From assembly GCA_934635515.1 (NCBI GenBank), contig CAKTZK010000009.1, forward strand, positions 1 to 30,427: a DNA stretch of 30,427 nt, given 5' to 3'. This DNA comes from an uncultured Oscillospiraceae bacterium. Its GTDB lineage: Bacteria > Bacillota_A > Clostridia > Oscillospirales > Oscillospiraceae. Shown one piece after another: positions 1 to 6,593 of this stretch (its first letter is position 1; every line of letters begins with the position of its first letter). The notes below the pieces were generated by a model, which was given only the letters and a program-made list of their open reading frames with translations, searched no databases and was not told the DNA's origin. The position numbers were made by a program, and so were the translations under genes.

Positions 1-75
1 ATGGCTCAGGTGAAGGATCCCGTCAAGACCCTCATGGCTCTCGACGCCGCTGACAATCATCGGAAGATCCACTAA
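1..75 (+). CDS. 3' end of an unidentified protein (partial)
   Basis: Frame 1 is open from the first base to a TAA at 73-75 and encodes the last 24 or so residues of a protein, ending in ADNHRKIH. A terminator begins 7 bases after the stop, as expected for the end of a transcription unit. The ATG at base 1 need not be a start, because the window simply begins there. The fragment is too short to assign to a family, and it could be chance open sequence. Confidence 0.4.
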   Translation: MAQVKDPVKTLMALDAADNHRKIH

Positions 76-81
76 TTATGC

Positions 82-117
82 AAAAAACCTCTCCGGTCTG
101 ACCGGAGAGGTTTTTTT
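82..117 (+). terminator. Intrinsic terminator, probably bidirectional
   Basis: The arms CCTCTCCGGT and ACCGGAGAGG pair around a very short loop, flanked by six A on the left and seven T on the right. The T run serves the forward gene ending at 75. The A run gives a T run for the reverse-strand hydrolase ending at 156, so one hairpin can end both convergent units. Confidence 0.9.
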
Positions 118-155
118 CAGTGATAGGGGTATGGATACCTGCCGCCGCGCAGCCG

Positions 156-797
156 TTATGGACGCTCCATCAGCAGGCGGCAGGGAACATCCTCCTTCAG
201 CAGTGCGGCAAAACGGGCACCGTCCTCGGGGCTGCCGACTACGCTTCCGTAGTGGGTGGGGATGACCACCCGGAGCCGGATGGAGCGGGCCAGGTCCGCT
301 GCCTCCCGGGCGTCCATGGTGTAGGTGCCGCCGATGGGGAGGAGGGCAACATCGCAGCGAACGGACAGGGCCTCCGGTGTGCAGTCGGTATCGCCTGCCA
401 CATAGCAGACCCGGCCGTCGGCCTCTGTGATATAGCCTACCCAGCCGTTTTCCCGGGGATGAAAGGGCTTGTTCAGATTATAGGCCGGGACGGTGCGGAA
501 AACTATGCCCGGCAGCGCGGCGGTCTGCCCGGGCTTTACCGCCAGAAGGGGGAGGTCAACGGATCGGGCCACCTCCCGGATACTCTCGGGGACAATGAGA
601 ACGGTGTCCTGCCGGGCGACGCGGCGGATATCCTCCGGAGAAAAATGGTCGTAATGGTCGTGGGTGACAAAGATATAATCGGCGTCATGGGGTGCGCGCT
701 CCAGGCCGAAGGGATCGAAATACAGCACTTTTTGGGCATCTTCCAAACGGATGGCGCTGTGGTGCAGCACCCGTATGCCGCGGGTCAAAGAATCCAT
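156..797 (-). CDS. Metallo-beta-lactamase-fold metal-dependent hydrolase (UlaG-like)
   Basis: This 213-residue cytosolic protein of the MBL superfamily carries the metal-binding motif HDHYDH (about residues 46-51), a downstream AGDTDCTP that supplies the bridging aspartate, and a late histidine in PTHYGS. This single-domain pattern matches UlaG-like/YtkL-like 'metal-dependent hydrolases', whose substrates are mostly unknown; a lactonase or phosphodiesterase role is possible but not shown. The frame is open about 68 codons further upstream, but the ATG at 795-797 is chosen because GGAG lies 9 bases before it and a good promoter lies just beyond. The gene stands alone between its promoter and the shared terminator. 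Family assignment is confident; the reaction is not. Confidence 0.85.
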   Translation of the reverse strand: MDSLTRGIRVLHHSAIRLEDAQKVLYFDPFGLERAPHDADYIFVTHDHYDHFSPEDIRRVARQDTVLIVPESIREVARSVDLPLLAVKPGQTAALPGIVFRTVPAYNLNKPFHPRENGWVGYITEADGRVCYVAGDTDCTPEALSVRCDVALLPIGGTYTMDAREAADLARSIRLRVVIPTHYGSVVGSPEDGARFAALLKEDVPCRLLMERP

Positions 798-838
798 TTT
801 ATTTTTACTCCTTATGGCATAGCGGTGATATTGAAGAC

Positions 839-867
839 AGTATAGCGCAATTTTGCGCCGGCTGCAA
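839..867 (-). promoter_or_regulatory. SigA-type promoter of the MBL hydrolase, with a candidate operator
   Basis: On the reverse strand TTGCAG (862-867) is followed after 17 bases by TATACT (839-844), about 40 bases before the hydrolase start codon. The spacer holds an inverted repeat, GCGCAA-2 bases-TTGCGC (845-858 on the forward strand), which could be an operator. No regulator is identified. Confidence 0.65.
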
Positions 868-962
868 CCGCCGAAGGAAAAACAGCGGAGAGAAACAGGG
901 AAAATATGGGAGAATTCAACGGATTTTTTTGCGGACAGGGTGATAATTTGGGCGGATGACAC

Positions 963-991
963 TTGCAAACAGGCCCCGGGGGGTGTATAAT
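963..991 (+). promoter_or_regulatory. SigA-type promoter of the thiamine operon
   Basis: TTGCAA at 963-968 and a perfect TATAAT at 986-991 are separated by 17 bases. Initiation would fall near 998, just upstream of the TPP riboswitch. Confidence 0.85.
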
Positions 992-1005
992 AACAGCACA
1001 ATTTC

Positions 1006-1088
1006 GGACGGGAGCTTGTGTTACAGGCTGAGAGGAAGGCTTAACCTTCGACCGATAACCTGATTTGGATAATGCCAACGTAGGGATA
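1006..1088 (+). promoter_or_regulatory. TPP (THI-box) riboswitch aptamer
   Basis: The sequence carries the canonical thiamine pyrophosphate aptamer landmarks: GGGAGC, the pyrimidine-sensing GCTGAGAGG (1027-1035), a variable hairpin (AAGG/CCTT), then ACCTGATTTGGATAATGCC (1058-1076) of the pyrophosphate-sensing arm and the closing GTAGGGA. It lies between a promoter and an intrinsic terminator upstream of thiW, so high TPP should favour termination. This is the established mechanism for Gram-positive THI boxes; here it is inferred from layout. Confidence 0.95.
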
Positions 1089-1104
1089 CCTGTATGTTCT
1101 TTTG

Positions 1105-1139
1105 CGGAAGTTACCCAAACCGGGCAGCTTCCGTTTTTT
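1105..1139 (+). terminator. Expression-platform terminator of the TPP riboswitch
   Basis: CGGAAG (1105-1110) pairs with CTTCCG (1128-1133), with an inner CCC/GGG stem, followed by six T (1134-1139). It starts 17 bases after the aptamer's closing strand, the usual position for the terminator controlled by TPP binding. Confidence 0.85.
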
Positions 1140-1168
1140 GCATTGCCGGTGAAAGGATGTGACGAGAC

Positions 1169-1195
1169 CTATCCCGAGTGGTTTCGGGCGGATAG
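1169..1195 (+). other. Stable hairpin in the thiW leader, unassigned
   Basis: CTATCCCGA and TCGGGCGGATAG can pair with one bulged C around a short loop, forming a strong stem with no T run. It lies between the TPP terminator and the second TPP-like element. It may be a folding spacer or part of the second switch. Confidence 0.45.
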
Positions 1196-1217
1196 AAGGG
1201 GAGCGCCTTGTATCTTG

Positions 1218-1320
1218 TATTTTGCGAAGGGAACCCGTGTTTCGGGGTGAGAGGAGAAAATGGATTCTCGACCGAACGAAGTCATGGCTTCGTATAAAAA
1301 TAGGAAAAGAGGCACTACAA
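1218..1320 (+). promoter_or_regulatory. Candidate variant TPP-like riboswitch upstream of thiW
   Basis: Landmarks of the canonical aptamer recur here in order and at nearly identical spacing. GGGA to TGAGAGGA is 19 bases in both (1010/1029 and 1229/1248). TGAGAGGA to GACCGA is 21 versus 22. GACCGA to TAGGRA is 31 in both (1050/1081 and 1270/1301). The arm that should read CCTGAT..GGATAAT..CC is instead a plain hairpin, CGAAG-7 bases-CTTCG. TATTTT (1218-1223) can pair with AAAATA (1297-1302) to close the element right beside the AGGAAAAGAGG ribosome-binding region of thiW, which suggests translational control. The ligand is unknown; this may be a decayed duplicate. Confidence 0.5.
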
Positions 1321-2049
1321 GTGAAAAAATCCAATAGTATTCTGAAGCTTACCGTACTGTCTATGCTCGTTGCGCTGGGTGTCGTTATCTCGCCCATCCT
1401 CCGTGTGGAGGGCATGTGCCCCATGGCGCACTTTATCAATATCGTTTGCTCTGTTTTTATGGGGCCCTGGTACTCGCTGCTCTGCGCCACCCTTATCGGC
1501 ATTATCCGCATGGCGACCATGGGCATCCCGCCCCTGGCGCTGACCGGCGCTGTGTTCGGCGCGTTTCTGTCCGGTGTGTTTTACCGTATGTCCAAGGGTA
1601 AGATCATTTGCGCCGTTGTGGGCGAGGTCATCGGCACGGGCATCATCGGCGCCATCGTGTCCTACCCTGTGATGACCTATCTCTGGGGCAGGGATGGGCT
1701 GAGCTGGATGTTCTATGTGCCCTCCTTTATCTGCGGCACCCTCATCGGCGGCAGCATCGCCTATGTGTTCCTGCGCAAGATTGCATCCAACGGCATGCTT
1801 ACCAAGCTCCAGCTGAAACTGAACGCCAGAAGCTACACCGATAAGAGCACGGTGCTCTCCGATTCACTGACTATTGCGGCCTTCGGCGCGATCTTGTTCG
1901 TAGTCATCAAGATCGCCGCGAATATCTTCAAGCTCACCGGCTCCATCTGGAACATTCTGGCCTATGCGGCACCGGGCGTTTGCGTTGCCGCATCGATCCT
2001 ATATTACGTTCTCAAGAAGGTGAAAACAAAGGATGCGGAAAATTCCTGA
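1321..2049 (+). CDS. thiW: ThiW-family thiamine precursor transporter (ECF S component)
   Basis: This hydrophobic 242-residue membrane protein opens with a typical ThiW segment: a first helix (about residues 8-27), then the HFIN..FMGPWYSLLCATLIGIIR region (about 37-63) and glycine-rich helices to about 155. ThiW is the predicted substrate-binding S component for the thiazole moiety in energy-coupling-factor uptake. The GTG at 1321 is chosen because AGGAAAAGAGG lies just upstream; the frame is open further 5' but only through the riboswitch leader. It overlaps thiM by 17 bases, implying coupling. Classic ThiW is about 160-170 residues; here roughly 70 extra residues add two further helices (about 182-201 and 208-231). 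No EcfA/EcfT genes are in the window, so a shared module elsewhere is inferred. Confidence 0.85.
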   Translation: MKKSNSILKLTVLSMLVALGVVISPILRVEGMCPMAHFINIVCSVFMGPWYSLLCATLIGIIRMATMGIPPLALTGAVFGAFLSGVFYRMSKGKIICAVVGEVIGTGIIGAIVSYPVMTYLWGRDGLSWMFYVPSFICGTLIGGSIAYVFLRKIASNGMLTKLQLKLNARSYTDKSTVLSDSLTIAAFGAILFVVIKIAANIFKLTGSIWNILAYAAPGVCVAASILYYVLKKVKTKDAENS

Positions 2050-2842
2050 TATTTGCAGAGCGGTCAGAGACCAAAAGCCGCTGATCCACTGCATCACCAA
2101 TCCCATCTCCATCCATCAGTGCGCCAACGTGGTCCTGGCGGTAGGGGGGAGGCCTATTATGGCCGAGCACCCGGCTGAGGTACAGGAGATCACGGCCACG
2201 GCCCGGGCCCTGATGCTGAATCTGGGAAACATCACCGACGTGCGCATGGAGTCTATGTACCTGTCGGCCCAAGCTGCCCGGGAGGGGAAGATACCCATCC
2301 TGCTGGATGCGGTGGGCGTTGCCTGCTCTCGGCTGCGCCGGTCATATACCGGACGGCTGCTGCAGGCGGCGACACCCGCCGTTATCAAGGGAAATTACTC
2401 AGAGATCCGCGCCCTGTACCGGGAGAACTACTGCTCCTCCGGGGTGGACGCGGATGCGGCGCTGGATGTGCAGACGCTGGACCGCACGGCTATGGATCTG
2501 GCACGGGCGTACCGCACGGTGATCCTTGCCAGCGGAAAGGTGGACATCATCACCGACGGCGAGCGCCTGATCCACGTGAAAAACGGGACCCCGCAGCTCT
2601 CGGAGATCACCGGAACGGGCTGCATGCTGGGAGCGCTGACAGCGGCCTATCTCGCGGCGCAGCCGGATATGGATGCCGCCGTCACCGCCTGCGTAGTGCT
2701 GGGTATCTGCGGCCAGCTGGCGGAAACGGACAGCGGCAGCGGCAGCTTTCAGGTGGGCCTGCTGGATATGCTCTCCACAGTGGGAGAGGCGGAGATAGAA
2801 CGATATATGGATCAGGAGGAGATCGGAAATGAAGAAGCTTGA
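2033..2842 (+). CDS. thiM: Hydroxyethylthiazole kinase
   Basis: ThiM phosphorylates 4-methyl-5-(2-hydroxyethyl)thiazole with ATP, giving the thiazole phosphate used by ThiE. The 269-residue length is normal for the ribokinase-like family. Visible signatures are HCITNPISIHQCAN near residues 19-32, NLGN near 63-66, LLDAVGVACS near 90-99 and the catalytic loop GTGCMLG at 194-200, with Cys197 at the position of the catalytic cysteine of characterised ThiM proteins. The ATG at 2033 lies inside the end of thiW, with AAGAAGG about 12 bases upstream. It is followed by thiE with a 14-base overlap, so the two salvage steps are translated together. With thiW next to it, the source of thiazole is likely uptake rather than synthesis. 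Confidence 0.95.
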   Translation: MRKIPDICRAVRDQKPLIHCITNPISIHQCANVVLAVGGRPIMAEHPAEVQEITATARALMLNLGNITDVRMESMYLSAQAAREGKIPILLDAVGVACSRLRRSYTGRLLQAATPAVIKGNYSEIRALYRENYCSSGVDADAALDVQTLDRTAMDLARAYRTVILASGKVDIITDGERLIHVKNGTPQLSEITGTGCMLGALTAAYLAAQPDMDAAVTACVVLGICGQLAETDSGSGSFQVGLLDMLSTVGEAEIERYMDQEEIGNEEA

Positions 2843-3464
2843 TACCAGCCTGTATTTTATCACGGACAGCACCGGCTTCAGCCAGGAGGAATTCCTGCGC
2901 AGGACCGAGGCGGCCCTGCAGGGGGGCGTGACCCTGCTGCAGATCCGGGAAAAGGACAAGACCACCCGGGAGTACATGGCCCTGGCGGAAAAGGTGCATG
3001 CGCTTACGCTGCGCTACGGCGTGCCGCTGCTTATTGACGACCGGCTGGACATTGCCATGGCCATCGATGCAGAGGGCGTACACCTGGGGCAAAGCGACCT
3101 GCCGGTCTCCATTGCCAGAAAGATCCTGGGGCCGGACAAGATCATCGGCGCTACGGCAAAGACCGTGCCTCAGGCCCTGGAGGCCTATGAGCAGGGGGCG
3201 GACTATCTGGGCGTGGGGGCTATCTATCCCACCACGACCAAGGTGAAGACCATCCTCACATCCACCGATACCCTGAGAGATATATGCAAGGCGGTCCCCA
3301 TTCCGGTCAACGCCATCGGCGGACTGAACAGGGACAATATCGACGTGCTGCAGGGCACCGGCATTGCCGGTATCTGCGTGGTTTCTGCCATTATGAAGGC
3401 GGAGGATCCCAGGCAGGCCGCCCTTGACCTGCGCGCCCGGGCAGAGCAGCTGCATATCCTGTAA
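2829..3464 (+). CDS. thiE: Thiamine-phosphate synthase
   Basis: ThiE joins HMP pyrophosphate to thiazole phosphate to make thiamine monophosphate, the condensation step of the pathway. The 211-residue TIM-barrel protein shows the expected motifs in order: QIREK at 38-42, LLIDDRLD near 67-74 (magnesium-binding aspartate), GVHLGQSDLP at 83-92, GADYLGVGAIYPTTTK ending at 138 (pyrophosphate contacts), and AIGGLN near the C terminus. AGGAGGAGATCGGAA immediately precedes the ATG, and the gene overlaps thiM by 14 bases. It is followed by a 116-base gap holding a hairpin before thiD. Nothing is missing or unusual in the enzyme. Confidence 0.96.
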   Translation: MKKLDTSLYFITDSTGFSQEEFLRRTEAALQGGVTLLQIREKDKTTREYMALAEKVHALTLRYGVPLLIDDRLDIAMAIDAEGVHLGQSDLPVSIARKILGPDKIIGATAKTVPQALEAYEQGADYLGVGAIYPTTTKVKTILTSTDTLRDICKAVPIPVNAIGGLNRDNIDVLQGTGIAGICVVSAIMKAEDPRQAALDLRARAEQLHIL

Positions 3465-3478
3465 AACCCTATACGGAA

Positions 3479-3512
3479 GCTTGTCCCGGCCTCTGTGCCG
3501 GGGCCTTCAAGC
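3479..3512 (+). other. Hairpin between thiE and thiD
   Basis: GCTTG...CAAGC with an inner CCCGGC/GCCGGG stem forms a strong hairpin without a following T run. It is more likely an mRNA-stabilising or processing structure, or a weak attenuator, than a full terminator. The rest of the 116-base gap holds only the AAAGGAG site of thiD. Confidence 0.5.
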
Positions 3513-3580
3513 GGCAGATCGGGGGCACCACTTTCCGCCGCTCTATAAAAGTAATGCTGCATGAAGAAAGGAGCAAAGCA

Positions 3581-4387
3581 ATGAAAACAGCATTATCCAT
3601 CGCCGGAAGCGATTCCAGCGGAGGCGCCGGTATCCAGGCAGATATCAAGACCATGTCCGCTCACGGTGTATACGCCATGAGCGCCATCACGGCCCTGACT
3701 GCCCAAAATACTACCGGCGTCACAGACATTTTGGATTCCACACCCGCGTTTCTATCCGCGCAGCTGGACGCCGTGTTTACCGATATTTTCCCCGATGCGG
3801 TGAAGATCGGTATGGTGTCCTCCTCGGAGCTGATCTCCGTTATCGCACAGAAGCTGCGCCAGTATGGGGCCCGGCACATCGTGGTTGACCCCGTGATGGT
3901 AGCCACCTCCGGCTCCCGCCTGCTGCAGGAGAACGCGGTGCAGGCCCTGAAAACGGAGCTGCTGCCTCTGGCAGAGGTGGCCACGCCCAACATTCCCGAG
4001 GCGGAGATCCTGGCGGAAATGCCCATCAGCAGCCCGGAGGATATGGAGCGCGCGGCTGAGCTCATCAGCCGGCGGTATCACTGCGCTGTGCTCTGCAAGG
4101 GTGGACACGACCTGAACGATGCCAATGACCTTCTCTGGAAGGACGGCACCGGCCACTGGTTTAAGGGCCGCCGCATCAACAACCCCAACACCCACGGCAC
4201 CGGCTGCACTCTGTCCAGCGCCATTGCGTCTAATCTGGCCAAGGGTATGGACCTGGAGAACGCGGTACGCCGGGCAAAGGACTATATCTCCGGCGCCCTG
4301 GGGGCCATGCTGGACCTGGGCCACGGACGCGGACCCATGAACCACCTTTTCGACCTGAAAAGCGAATACATGAAGGAGGCGGAGTGA
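3581..4387 (+). CDS. thiD: Hydroxymethylpyrimidine/phosphomethylpyrimidine kinase
   Basis: ThiD phosphorylates HMP twice to HMP pyrophosphate, the pyrimidine substrate of ThiE. The 268-residue ribokinase-fold protein begins MKTALSIAGSD and has SDSSGGAGIQAD at about 10-21, a GMVSS segment near 77-81, VVDPVMVATSG near 101-111 and the nucleotide-binding and catalytic loop NTHGTGC at 203-209. The ATG at 3581 is preferred to one at 3554 because AAAGGAG lies 7 bases upstream and family members start here. tenA begins one base after its stop codon. The protein is complete and ordinary. Confidence 0.96.
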   Translation: MKTALSIAGSDSSGGAGIQADIKTMSAHGVYAMSAITALTAQNTTGVTDILDSTPAFLSAQLDAVFTDIFPDAVKIGMVSSSELISVIAQKLRQYGARHIVVDPVMVATSGSRLLQENAVQALKTELLPLAEVATPNIPEAEILAEMPISSPEDMERAAELISRRYHCAVLCKGGHDLNDANDLLWKDGTGHWFKGRRINNPNTHGTGCTLSSAIASNLAKGMDLENAVRRAKDYISGALGAMLDLGHGRGPMNHLFDLKSEYMKEAE

Positions 4388-4388
4388 G

Positions 4389-5054
4389 ATGGCAGATTCC
4401 TTTTCCCTTCGCCTTCGTGAAGCGGCAGCCCCCATCTGGGAGGCGTGCCTGAAGCACCCCTTTGTGACCGGTATCGGCGACGGAACGCTGCCGGTGGAGA
4501 AATTCCGGCACTTTATGCTGCAGGATTACCTCTACCTGTTTGACTACGCCCGGGTTTTTGCCCTGGGTGTAGTCAAGGCCCGCAGCCCGGAGCTTATGCG
4601 GACATTTTCTGCCAATGTAGATGCCATTTTAGGCGGTGAAATGAAAATCCACCGGGCCTACATGGCGCGCCTTGGCATCTCTGAGGAGCAGGTATTTAAC
4701 GTGAAGCCCGCTCTGGATAACCTCTCTTATACACACTATATGCTGGCCGTGGCAGACGCGGGCGGTCCTGCGGAGATCGTGGCGGCCATCCTGGCCTGCT
4801 CCTGGAGCTATGCCGAGATCGGACAGGCCCTGGCGCAGATCCCCGGCGCGGCGGAACATCCCTTCTACGGTGAATGGGTCCGGGGCTATGCCTCCGAGGA
4901 ATACGCCGCCACCAACCGGGCGCTGATGGAGCTGATGGATTCCCTGGCAGCCGGCGCATCGGAGGAGCAGCTGGCTTATCTGACGGATATTTTCGTCAAC
5001 TGCAGCCGCTATGAGCTGGGCTTCTGGGACATGGCGTGGGAAATGCGCACATGA
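4389..5054 (+). CDS. tenA: TenA-family aminopyrimidine aminohydrolase (thiaminase II)
   Basis: TenA hydrolyses 4-amino-5-aminomethyl-2-methylpyrimidine, a thiamine breakdown product, to HMP, which then feeds ThiD. The 221-residue all-helical protein shows Asp46 in LQDYLYLFDY, catalytic Cys137 in LACSWSYAEIG and a C-terminal SRYELGFWDMAW with Glu209, matching cysteine-type TenA enzymes. AAGGAGG precedes the ATG, which begins one base after thiD ends. It overlaps the ABC ATPase gene start by ATGA. The position next to ThiXYZ fits the known salvage route in which formylated aminopyrimidine is imported, deformylated and hydrolysed. The separate deformylase (YlmB-like) is not in the window. Confidence 0.93.
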   Translation: MADSFSLRLREAAAPIWEACLKHPFVTGIGDGTLPVEKFRHFMLQDYLYLFDYARVFALGVVKARSPELMRTFSANVDAILGGEMKIHRAYMARLGISEEQVFNVKPALDNLSYTHYMLAVADAGGPAEIVAAILACSWSYAEIGQALAQIPGAAEHPFYGEWVRGYASEEYAATNRALMELMDSLAAGASEEQLAYLTDIFVNCSRYELGFWDMAWEMRT

Positions 5055-5812
5055 GTATTCTGAGCTTTGACCAGGTGTCCTTCCAGTATCCCAGCGAGGA
5101 TTTTGACATCATCGACCGGCTCTCCTTTTCTGTGGAGCCGGGGTCCTTTCACTGCATTATCGGCATCAGCGGATGCGGAAAGAGCACCATTTTCCGCATG
5201 ACCAACGGCCTGCTGCAGCCTAAATCCGGGACTATATCCGTAGGCGGCCGGCCCGTTACCGGGCAGAAGCATTACTGCGGCTATATGCCCCAGAAGGACA
5301 TGCTGTTTCCCTGGCGGACCATCGGGGAAAACCTGGCGCTGCCGCTGGAGATCCAGCGGCGGGGCACAAAGGCGGAGCGGCGGGAGCTGATCGACGCGGC
5401 GCTGGCGGATGTGGGTCTGGCCGGCTGCCGGGACAAGCGGCCGGACGAGCTTTCCGGCGGCATGCGGCAGCGGGCGGCATTTGCCCGGACCATGCTGGCC
5501 GGCAGCGACCTGCTGCTGCTGGACGAGCCGTTTTCGGCGCTGGATTTTCTGACGCGCATCTCCATGCAGGAGTGGCTGCTGGACCAGTGGCAGCGCCATA
5601 AGAAGACCATCCTGTTTATCACCCACGATGTGGAGGAGGCGGTGTTTCTGTCCTCCAGCGTGCTGGTGGTGGACAAAACGCCCATCCACACCCTGCGGGA
5701 GATCCCGGTCCCCATGGACTATCCCCGCACCCGGCAGGACCTGACCCGGCCGGAGATCGTGGCGCTGCGGGAGCAGCTGGTGGATATGCTGAGAAAGCAG
5801 GTGACGGTATGA
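5051..5812 (+). CDS. thiZ: ABC transporter ATP-binding protein for thiamine pyrimidine precursor
   Basis: This 253-residue ABC ATPase energises the ThiX permease. Walker A is GISGCGKST (38-46), the ABC signature LSGGMRQ (134-140), Walker B LLLLDEP (154-160), and the switch histidine is in FITHDVEEA. The frame is open to a GTG at 5036, but the ATG at 5051 is chosen because it overlaps the tenA stop as ATGA, a typical coupled start, and fits family alignments (MSILSFDQVSF). It overlaps thiX by the same ATGA arrangement. Sequence alone would only say nitrate/sulfonate/taurine-type importer; the thi context gives the substrate. Confidence 0.9.
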   Translation: MSILSFDQVSFQYPSEDFDIIDRLSFSVEPGSFHCIIGISGCGKSTIFRMTNGLLQPKSGTISVGGRPVTGQKHYCGYMPQKDMLFPWRTIGENLALPLEIQRRGTKAERRELIDAALADVGLAGCRDKRPDELSGGMRQRAAFARTMLAGSDLLLLDEPFSALDFLTRISMQEWLLDQWQRHKKTILFITHDVEEAVFLSSSVLVVDKTPIHTLREIPVPMDYPRTRQDLTRPEIVALREQLVDMLRKQVTV

Positions 5813-6564
5813 AAAAAGCCTGCAGGGGCAATCTGCCGGCCCTGATCTTCCTGTTTGCGCTGCTGGTGCTGTGGCAGCTGGGGGCGATGGAGGTAAACGC
5901 GGCCTATATTCTGCCCACGCCCATTCAGATCCTGCAAAAGCTGTGGCAGCTGCGCACGGTGCTGTTTACCGTGCATCTGCCGGCCACCATGCTGGTGACC
6001 TTTGTGGGTCTTGCCATCTCCCTGGTGCTGGGGCTGGGCCTGGCTATCCTGATGGACGCCAGCGCTATTTTCCGCAAGGCGATCTATCCGGTGGTGGTGG
6101 CCTCCCAGACGATTCCCACCACGGCCATTGCGCCGCTGTTTGTGCTGTGGTTCGGCTACGGCATCTGGAGCAAGGTGCTGGTGACGGTGCTCATCACCTT
6201 TTTCCCCATTACCATCACGGTATACGACGGGCTGCAGTCCGCCAGGGTGGAGATGACGGAGCTGCTGCTGACCTACGGCGCGACCAAGCGGGACATTTTC
6301 TTCAAGATCAAAGTGCCCTGCACGCTGCCCTACTTTTTCTCCGCTATCAAAATGGCCATCCCCATGAGCATCATCGGCGCGGCCATCGGTGAATGGCTGG
6401 GGGCCCAGAGCGGCCTTGGCTATTTCTCCCGCCGCATGATGACCCAGCTGGACGGCGCGGGCGTTTTTGCGCCCATCGTGCTGCTGTCGGCGGTGGCTAT
6501 GCTGGCGGTGGCGCTGATCTCACTGCTGGAGAAAAAACTGGTCCGCTGGCGGGGCGAATCCTGA
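5809..6564 (+). CDS. thiX: ABC transporter permease for thiamine pyrimidine precursor
   Basis: This 251-residue inner-membrane permease of the SsuC/TauC type has about six hydrophobic helices. The ATPase-coupling segment is near residues 150-175 (EMTELLLTYGATKRDIF), a variant of the EAA loop. It starts at an ATGA overlap with thiZ and ends 29 bases before the binding protein gene. It forms the channel of the ThiXYZ importer, inferred to take up formyl-aminopyrimidine or HMP. It is complete, with nothing unusual. Confidence 0.9.
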   Translation: MKKACRGNLPALIFLFALLVLWQLGAMEVNAAYILPTPIQILQKLWQLRTVLFTVHLPATMLVTFVGLAISLVLGLGLAILMDASAIFRKAIYPVVVASQTIPTTAIAPLFVLWFGYGIWSKVLVTVLITFFPITITVYDGLQSARVEMTELLLTYGATKRDIFFKIKVPCTLPYFFSAIKMAIPMSIIGAAIGEWLGAQSGLGYFSRRMMTQLDGAGVFAPIVLLSAVAMLAVALISLLEKKLVRWRGES

Positions 6565-6593
6565 ACAACTGAACGATAAGAGAGGTTATAAAA

